Assembly: GCA_023425905.1 (NCBI GenBank)
Contig: JAFABT010000042.1
Location: 1-14,867 of the forward strand
From: Actinomycetes bacterium
GTDB lineage: Bacteria; Actinomycetota; Actinomycetes; Actinomycetales; Cellulomonadaceae
Length of the DNA stretch: 14,867 nt
Direction: 5' to 3'
Shown: positions 12,186 to 14,867 of the stretch, one piece after another
How the letters are laid out: every line of letters begins with the position of its first letter
Position numbering within the stretch: position 1 is the stretch's first letter
Notes under the pieces: generated by a model
What the model was told of the DNA's origin: nothing
Databases searched by the model: none
Seen by the model: only the letters and a program-made list of their open reading frames with translations
Made by a program: the position numbers and the translations under genes

Positions 12186-14744
12186 TCAGGCGGTCGCCTC
12201 GCCCTCCGGGGACGCCGGCGCCGGGTCGGGGGCGATGACGGTCGCGCCGACGACGACGGGCTCGGCCTCCGCCGGGAGCTCGGCGGCCTTGTCGCGCGGA
12301 ACCCCGCGGAAGAGGAACTCCCCGAGGATGCCCTCGCCCTCGGCGTCGACGATGATCTTCTGGCCCGCCTTGAGCTCGCCGAAGAGGATCTTCTCGGAGA
12401 GCGAGTCCTCGATGTCGCGCTGGATCGCACGACGCAGCGGGCGCGCCCCGAGCACCGGGTCGTAGCCCTTCTCGGAGAGGAGCTGCTTCGCGGCGGGCGT
12501 GATCTCGAGCTCCATGTCCTTGTCGCGCAGGCGGGCGTCGAGCTTGGCGACCATGAGGTCGACGATCTCGAAGATCTCCGGCTGCGAGAGCTGCGGGAAG
12601 ACGACGACGTCGTCGACACGGTTGAGGAACTCGGGGCGGAAGTGCTGCTTGAGCTCCTCGTTGACCTTCGCCTTCATCCGCTCGTAGGACGTCGACAGGT
12701 CCCCGCCGGCCTGGAAGCCGGTCATGACGCCCTTGGCGATGTCCCGCGTGCCGAGGTTCGTCGTCATGATGATCACGGTGTTCTTGAAGTCGACGACGCG
12801 ACCCTGGGAGTCCGTGAGTCGACCGTCCTCGAGGATCTGCAGGAGTGAGTTGAAGATGTCCGCGTGCGCCTTCTCGACCTCGTCGAACAGGACGACCGAG
12901 AACGGCTTGCGCCGCACCTTCTCCGTGAGCTGGCCGCCCTCGTCGTAGCCGACGTAGCCGGGGGGCGAACCGAACAGCCGCGAGACCGTGTGCTTCTCGG
13001 AGAACTCGCTCATGTCGAGCTGGATGAGCGCGTCCTCGTCACCGAAGAGGAACTCCGCGAGCGCCTTGGCGAGCTCGGTCTTGCCGACGCCCGTGGGCCC
13101 GGCGAAGATGAACGACCCGCCCGGTCGCTTGGGGTCCTTGAGGCCGGCGCGGGTGCGACGGATGGCCTGCGAGAGCGCCTTGACCGCCGTCTTCTGGCCG
13201 ACGATCCGCTTGTGCAGCTCGTCCTCCATGCGGAGCAGGCGGTTGGACTCGGCCTCGGTGAGCTTGAAGACGGGGATGCCCGTCGCGATCGCGAGGACCT
13301 CGGCGACGAGCTCCTCGTCGACCTCGGCGATCGTGTCGAGGTCGCCCGACTTCCAGGCCTTCTCCTTCTCAGCGCGCTTGAGCCCGAGCTGCTTCTCGGT
13401 GTCGCGCAGGCGCGCGGCACGCTCGAAGTCCTGCTCGTCGATCGCGGACTCCTTGTCCCGACGCGCGGTCGCGATCTGCTCGTCGAGCTCGCGGAGCTCC
13501 GGCGGCGCCGTCATCCGGCGGATGCGCAGCCGCGCGCCCGCCTCGTCGATGAGGTCGATCGCCTTGTCCGGGAGGAAGCGGTCGTTGACGTAGCGATCCG
13601 CGAGGGTCGCAGCGGCGACGAGGGCGCCGTCCGTGATCGAGACGCGGTGGTGCGCCTCGTAGCGGTCGCGGAGGCCCTTGAGGATCTCGATCGCGTGCGC
13701 GAGGTTGGGCTCGGCGACCTGGATCGGCTGGAAGCGCCGCTCGAGCGCCGCGTCCTTCTCGACGTGCTTGCGGTACTCCTCGAGCGTCGTCGCGCCGATC
13801 GTCTGGAGCTCGCCACGGGCGAGCATCGGCTTGAGGATCGAGGCGGCGTCGATCGCGCCCTCGGCCGCACCCGCACCGACGAGCGTGTGGATCTCGTCGA
13901 TGAACAGGATGATGTCGCCGCGGGTGCGAATCTCCTTGAGGACCTTCTTGAGGCGCTCCTCGAAGTCACCGCGGTAGCGCGAGCCTGCGACGAGCGAGCC
14001 GAGGTCGAGCGTGTAGAGCTGCTTGTCCTTGAGCGTCTCGGGGACGTCGCCGCGGACGATGTCCTGCGCGAGGCCCTCGACGACGGCCGTCTTGCCGACG
14101 CCCGGCTCGCCGATGAGGACAGGGTTGTTCTTCGTGCGGCGCGAGAGCACCTGCATGACGCGCTCGATCTCCGTGTCCCGGCCGATGACCGGGTCGAGCT
14201 TGCCGTCGCGGGCCGCCTGCGTGAGGTTGCGGCCGAACTGGTCGAGCACGGCCGAGCCCGAGGGCTGGCCCTCCGCGGGGCCGCCGGCCGAGACCGGCTC
14301 CTTGCCCTGGTATCCCGAGAGCAGCTGGATGACCTGCTGACGCACCCGGTTGAGGTCCGCGCCGAGCTTGTTGAGGACCTGCGCGGCGACGCCCTCGCCC
14401 TCACGGATGAGGCCGAGGAGGATGTGCTCGGTGCCGATGTAGTTGTGGCCGAGCTGGAGCGCCTCGCGCAGCGAGAGCTCGAGCACCTTCTTGGCGCGCG
14501 GCGTGAACGGGATGTGGCCGCTCGGCGCCTGCTGGCCCTCGCCGATGATGTCCTGCACCTGGGCGCGGACCGCGTCGAGCGAGATGCCGAGGGACTCGAG
14601 CGCCTTGGCGGCAACGCCCTCGCCCTCGTGGATGAGGCCGAGGAGGATGTGCTCCGTCCCGATGTAGTTGTGGTTGAGCATCCGTGCCTCTTCTTGGGCA
14701 AGGACGACCACCCGGCGGGCCCGGTCTGTGAATCTCTCGAACAT
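12186..14744 (-). CDS. clpC: ATP-dependent Clp protease ATP-binding subunit ClpC
   Basis: This 852-residue AAA+ unfoldase feeds substrates into the ClpP protease and is the main cytoplasmic protein quality-control machine of actinobacteria. Two Clp N repeats lie at 1-145 (MFERFTDRARRVV; NYIGTEHILLGLI occurs twice, at 26-38 and 101-113). The first AAA+ module has Walker A GEPGVGKT (212-219), pore loop SRYRGDFE (Y257) and Walker B ILFIDE (279-284). A UVR-like middle domain spans about 415-460. The second module has Walker A GPTGVGKT (549-556), pore loop GYVGYDEGG and Walker B VVLFDE (617-622). TGF (675-677) is in the position of the ClpP-docking LGF/VGF loop. The C-terminal tail after about 825 is Pro/Glu/Ala-rich and variable. 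The ATG at 14744 is chosen over a GTG at 14750 because the family starts MFERFTD and AGGAG lies five bases upstream. Confidence 0.97.
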   Translation of the reverse strand: MFERFTDRARRVVVLAQEEARMLNHNYIGTEHILLGLIHEGEGVAAKALESLGISLDAVRAQVQDIIGEGQQAPSGHIPFTPRAKKVLELSLREALQLGHNYIGTEHILLGLIREGEGVAAQVLNKLGADLNRVRQQVIQLLSGYQGKEPVSAGGPAEGQPSGSAVLDQFGRNLTQAARDGKLDPVIGRDTEIERVMQVLSRRTKNNPVLIGEPGVGKTAVVEGLAQDIVRGDVPETLKDKQLYTLDLGSLVAGSRYRGDFEERLKKVLKEIRTRGDIILFIDEIHTLVGAGAAEGAIDAASILKPMLARGELQTIGATTLEEYRKHVEKDAALERRFQPIQVAEPNLAHAIEILKGLRDRYEAHHRVSITDGALVAAATLADRYVNDRFLPDKAIDLIDEAGARLRIRRMTAPPELRELDEQIATARRDKESAIDEQDFERAARLRDTEKQLGLKRAEKEKAWKSGDLDTIAEVDEELVAEVLAIATGIPVFKLTEAESNRLLRMEDELHKRIVGQKTAVKALSQAIRRTRAGLKDPKRPGGSFIFAGPTGVGKTELAKALAEFLFGDEDALIQLDMSEFSEKHTVSRLFGSPPGYVGYDEGGQLTEKVRRKPFSVVLFDEVEKAHADIFNSLLQILEDGRLTDSQGRVVDFKNTVIIMTTNLGTRDIAKGVMTGFQAGGDLSTSYERMKAKVNEELKQHFRPEFLNRVDDVVVFPQLSQPEIFEIVDLMVAKLDARLRDKDMELEITPAAKQLLSEKGYDPVLGARPLRRAIQRDIEDSLSEKILFGELKAGQKIIVDAEGEGILGEFLFRGVPRDKAAELPAEAEPVVVGATVIAPDPAPASPEGEATA

Positions 14745-14801
14745 GAGCACTCCTCACGAGCGTGCGTGGGGGTAGGCGAAGCCCACCCTCGGCGTATGCC
14801 A

Positions 14802-14807
14802 AGGCTA
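14802..14807 (-). promoter_or_regulatory. -10 element (TAGCCT) of the clpC promoter
   Basis: On the minus strand TAGCCT fits TANNNT, 57 bases before the clpC ATG, giving a leader of about 50 nt that ends in the ribosome binding site AGGAG (14754-14750). No good -35 is present, consistent with a promoter that needs an activator; a ClgR-type box lies just upstream. Confidence 0.5.
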
Positions 14808-14835
14808 ACGGCGCCCCTCCCCCGAACCTGCCCAT

Positions 14836-14853
14836 GTTCGCCGCAGGCGTGAA
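14836..14853. promoter_or_regulatory. Putative ClgR operator upstream of clpC
   Basis: GTTCGC-CGCAG-GCG at 14836-14849, extended to TGAA at 14853, matches the GTTCGC-N5-GCG core reported for ClgR, the activator of clp genes in Streptomyces and Corynebacterium. Its centre is about 100 bases before the clpC start and just upstream of where the -35 region of the TAGCCT promoter would be. That is a normal activator position. Confidence 0.6.
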
Positions 14854-14867
14854 AGCCCGGCCAGCCG

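Noticed and set aside
14745..14750. GTG start six bases upstream of the clpC ATG
   Set aside because: It overlaps the AGGAG ribosome binding site, and ClpC proteins start MFERFTD. The ATG has correct spacing.
12864..14852. 662-codon open frame on the plus strand opposite clpC
   Set aside because: It lies antisense to a perfectly conserved ClpC. Its translation is a low-complexity mix of L, V, R, E, D and A, as expected from the complement of high-GC codons, and matches no family pattern.
1..14867. tRNA, rRNA, CRISPR array, insertion sequence or phage attachment site
   Set aside because: No regularly spaced repeats, transposase frames, terminal inverted repeats with target duplications or tRNA-like cloverleaf were found by eye. 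A covariance-model scan was not possible.

Overview
The window is about 14.9 kb of very GC-rich, gene-dense chromosome. It looks like a high-GC Actinomycetota, most plausibly a Micrococcales genome of the Cellulomonas/Cellulosimicrobium/Oerskovia kind. The reasons are strong G/C third-position bias, many GTG starts, TANNNT-type -10 hexamers, a DUF222/13E12-type HNH gene, paired DUF202 genes, and an actinobacterial ClpC with a GTTCGC-N5-GCG (ClgR-type) box upstream. The genus is inference only. No rRNA, tRNA, CRISPR array or insertion sequence was seen.

Layout, left to right. (1) 1-411 is the 3' end of a DUF222-HNH endonuclease gene that begins outside the window. (2) 442-1977 is glycerol kinase glpK, without other glp genes beside it. 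(3) 2058-4112 is recQ with an unusual acidic N-terminal extension. (4) 4190-4890 is a coupled pair of small DUF202 membrane proteins. (5) 4926-5327 is the remnant of a NERD-domain gene that has lost its N-terminus. (6) 5546-6595 is a LacI-family repressor with its own promoter and a candidate operator; no sugar genes adjoin it. (7) 6695-7159 (minus) is the tRNA 2'-O-methyltransferase trmL, convergent with lacI. (8) 7294-7566 is a GlsB/YeaQ/YmgE small membrane protein ending at a strong hairpin. (9) 7671-9128 (minus) is a serine beta-lactamase-fold hydrolase. (10) 9236-12065 is a tightly coupled transporter operon: a possible 38-residue peptide, an ABC ATPase, a 7-TM protein with a four-cysteine C-terminal domain, and a 6-TM protein. 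(11) 12186-14744 (minus) is clpC, convergent with that operon across a near-perfect hairpin, with a promoter and ClgR-type box at the right edge.

Most of the window is conserved housekeeping and stress biology: ClpC proteolysis, RecQ repair, TrmL tRNA modification and glycerol phosphorylation. The least-explained part is the transporter operon at 9.2-12.1 kb. Its genes overlap by 1-4 nt (TGATG, ATGA, GTGA), so they are very probably co-translated and form one complex, but its substrate cannot be told from the sequence. The region in front of it contains a diverged 117-nt tandem duplication. Several GTG-start genes (recQ, trmL, glpK) lack a Shine-Dalgarno sequence and have a -10-like hexamer exactly six bases before the start, which suggests leaderless mRNAs.
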